Shown: positions 4,597 through 6,017 of the stretch, one piece after another
Layout of the letters: every line of letters begins with the position of its first letter
How positions within the stretch are numbered: position 1 is the stretch's first letter
From: Actinomycetes bacterium
GTDB taxonomy: Bacteria; Actinomycetota; Acidimicrobiia; Acidimicrobiales; Bog-793
Direction of reading: 5' to 3'
DNA length: 6,017 bases
NCBI GenBank assembly: GCA_021823365.1
Contig: JAKAOD010000210.1
Location: forward strand, 1-6,017
Made by a program: the position numbers and the translations under genes
Notes under the pieces: generated by a model
What the model saw: the letters and a program-made list of their open reading frames with translations, nothing else
What the model was told of the DNA's origin: nothing
Database searches by the model: none

Positions 4597-5331
4597 ATGG
4601 CGCTCGCACGTCGCCCGTCAGCCGCCGAAGTCGAACTGCTCGGCTGGCGGTCGAGCTGGGCCGACGACCGGCTGACCGTCGAGGGTCCGATCCCCGGACA
4701 GGATGAGTGGCGAGTTGTGCTCGTCTACTTCCCCGTTGCCGAGCGGCTCGTCCTCGGAGAGCTGCGTGTCATCCCGGCTACGGCTCGGCGCCGGTACGCG
4801 ACCGAGCACCGCGAGGTGCCCGCCGAGACGCCGCTCGACCTCACGGTCGGCTACTGGAGCGGTGGAGTCGAGGAGCTGGAGGCCATCGAGGGACCCGGGA
4901 TCACCGCGCGCCTGCTGCGGGAGATTAAGGTCGGCGAGCTGGCCCGCGACGTGAAGGGGCTCATCTCGGCGACATCGGATCTTGTGATCGACGAGGTATC
5001 CGGGCGCACCGTCGAGCGCGTCTGGACACGGGTAATCCGTGACGAGTCAAGCAGGCCCCGGAGCGCGGGCCGGTCTGATGAGTTCTACGCCGCATGGGCG
5101 GGTCGATACCTCCGGGCACTCGACGAGCATCCCCGCGCCCCGTACGTGCTCCTCGCCGAGCGCTACGGCGTGACGGTCAAGGAAGCGCAGTACCTCGTTG
5201 CGCGCGCCCGCTCGCGGTGCATTCTCACCGCCCAACGACAGGGGAAGGCCGGCGGCCAGCTCACAGCGAAGGGCGAGCGTCTACTACGTGATCTCGCAGG
5301 ACGAGCATCGAGCGGAAGGGACGGCCGATGA
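4597..5331 (+). CDS. Unknown protein with C-terminal HTH-like domain, coupled to the integrase
   Basis: I do not recognise a named family. The 244-residue protein has a beta-rich N-terminal part (WRVVLVYFPVAERLVLGELRVIP, 38-60), then GPGITARLLREIKVGELARDVK at 99-120. A similar ITxRLLRxI motif recurs, from memory, in hypothetical proteins of actinobacterial mobile elements. Residues about 161-232 look like a winged helix: DEFYAAWAGRYL, then YVLLAERYGVTVKEAQYLVARARSRCIL as the helix-turn-helix, then the conserved-looking wing GKAGGQLTAKGERLL. No signal peptide or membrane segment is seen. The ATG at 4597 follows a leaderless-type promoter. The stop overlaps the integrase ATG (ATGA), so both are made together. 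A role in regulating integration or as an accessory DNA-binding protein is plausible but only inferred from position. Confidence 0.85.
   Translation: MALARRPSAAEVELLGWRSSWADDRLTVEGPIPGQDEWRVVLVYFPVAERLVLGELRVIPATARRRYATEHREVPAETPLDLTVGYWSGGVEELEAIEGPGITARLLREIKVGELARDVKGLISATSDLVIDEVSGRTVERVWTRVIRDESSRPRSAGRSDEFYAAWAGRYLRALDEHPRAPYVLLAERYGVTVKEAQYLVARARSRCILTAQRQGKAGGQLTAKGERLLRDLAGRASSGRDGR
5314..5320 (+). promoter_or_regulatory. Ribosome binding site of the integrase
   Basis: GGAAGGG, 7 nt before the ATG at 5328, within the end of the upstream gene. Together with the ATGA overlap it fixes the integrase start. Confidence 0.6.
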
Positions 5332-6017
5332 GTAAGGGATTGGTCAAGCAGCGCACCCCTGGCAAGGGGAAGCCGTGGTCGTGCTACTGGTGGGCGAAGG
5401 ACCCGAGCACCGGGCGCTATGTGCAGCACTCCAAGGGCGGTCACCGGACACGTGCCGATGCCGAGTCGTTTCTGCGCGACGTGCTCGGGCGCGTCGAGGA
5501 CGGCAGCTTCCGCAAGGAGTCGAAGGGGCGCACCGTCGCTGACCTCGTCGCTGACTGGCTCGCAGCGCAGGAGGCTCGCGGCCTGCGGGTGAACACGACG
5601 ACGATGTACAAGAACGTCGTTCGCGGATGGATTACGCCCTACGTCGGCGCCGTCAGGATCGCCGAGCTGACCCCGGCTCGTGTCGGGGATCTCGTGACGA
5701 AGTTGCGCGAGAAGGGGCTCAGCGATCGCAGCGTGCAGCTCGCCGTCGGCACATTGAAGGCAGCGACCCGATGGGCGTTCGAGTCGGCGCAGCTGATGCG
5801 CGACCCGCTCAGCGGCTACCGCCGTCCGAAGGTCGCGCCGTCGGAGAAGGCGAGCACGGCTTGGTCACCGGAGGAATCGGCAAGGTTCCTGTCGTCTGTC
5901 GCCGACGACCGGCTCCGCGCCGCGTGGTGGCTGCTCATCACTCGCGGGCTTCGGCGGGGCGAGCTGCTCGGACTCCGCTGGTCGGACGTCACCCTCGGAG
6001 AGACCGAGGGGATGGCC
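5328..6017 (+). CDS. int: Tyrosine recombinase/phage integrase, 3' end cut by window edge
   Basis: The first 230 residues of a site-specific tyrosine recombinase that would insert the element into the host chromosome by attP x attB recombination. Residues 1-62 look like the arm-binding domain (WSCYWWAKDPSTGRYVQHSKGG, then TRADAESFLRDVL). Residues about 66-160 form the SAM-like core-binding domain (TVADLVADWLAAQ ... NTTTMYKNVVRGWITPYVG ... LTPARVGDLVTKL ... AVGTLKAATRWAFESAQLMRDP). The catalytic domain begins near 178, and box I is present as TRGLRRGELLGLRWSDV with the catalytic Arg at about 209. The usual T-G-L-R-R-G reads R-G-L-R-R-G. Box II (HxxR) and the nucleophilic Tyr lie beyond the window; the full protein is probably near 380-400 residues. 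The frame is intact to the edge. No attachment site is visible; attP normally lies past the 3' end of such a gene. Confidence 0.94.
   Translation, partial: MSKGLVKQRTPGKGKPWSCYWWAKDPSTGRYVQHSKGGHRTRADAESFLRDVLGRVEDGSFRKESKGRTVADLVADWLAAQEARGLRVNTTTMYKNVVRGWITPYVGAVRIAELTPARVGDLVTKLREKGLSDRSVQLAVGTLKAATRWAFESAQLMRDPLSGYRRPKVAPSEKASTAWSPEESARFLSSVADDRLRAAWWLLITRGLRRGELLGLRWSDVTLGETEGMA

Noticed and set aside
1..6017. CRISPR arrays, tRNA or rRNA genes, insertion sequences, attachment sites
   Set aside because: I found no regularly spaced long direct repeats, no tRNA-like cloverleaf sequence, no transposase and no duplicated core near the integrase; attachment sites probably lie outside the window.

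Overview
The window is GC-rich bacterial DNA. Codons favour C or G in third position, adjacent genes overlap by ATGA/GTGA, and the protein types (an actinophage-like terminase pair, a RepA-like ATPase with a C-terminal winged helix, and an unknown DNA-binding protein before a tyrosine integrase) point to an integrated phage or phage-satellite element in an Actinomycetota host. This is inferred from sequence character alone; I cannot name the species.

Layout. From 4482 leftward to the window edge, all genes lie on the minus strand and look like one transcription unit. In transcription order they are: an XRE-type HTH regulator (4482-4237), a small excisionase/MerR-like HTH protein (4240-4013), a stand-alone DnaB N-terminal-domain protein (4016-3501), a RepA-like hexameric-helicase ATPase (3504-2266), a marginal 52-aa ORF (2266-2108), the terminase small subunit (2008-1406), a 35-aa ORF bridging the two terminase genes (1409-1302), and the terminase large subunit (1305 to beyond position 1). 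The first four genes are joined by 4-bp start/stop overlaps, as are the last three. On the plus strand, divergent from these, lie a 244-aa protein of unknown function (4597-5331) and a tyrosine recombinase (5328 to beyond 6017), which also overlap by 4 bp.

The 114-bp divergent control region (4483-4596) carries three TCAGGA half-sites forming inverted repeats, and a promoter-like TTGCTA-N17-TAACCT placed so that the rightward mRNA would start at or next to the ATG (leaderless). The 3' end of the ATPase gene carries five GGCCGTCTGG-type repeats in both orientations plus other nested inverted repeats. I consider this the best candidate for a replication origin or other cis-acting site.

How it fits together: the integrase (with its co-translated partner) would integrate the element, and the two small HTH proteins would control the switch and excision. 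The DnaB-N protein plus ATPase would replicate it, and the terminase would package it. Integration, replication and packaging genes sit within 6 kb with nothing else visible between, which is unusually compact. It suits a small prophage or a capsid-encoding satellite. The window is cut at both ends, so the portal/capsid genes, the rest of the integrase and the attachment sites cannot be seen.
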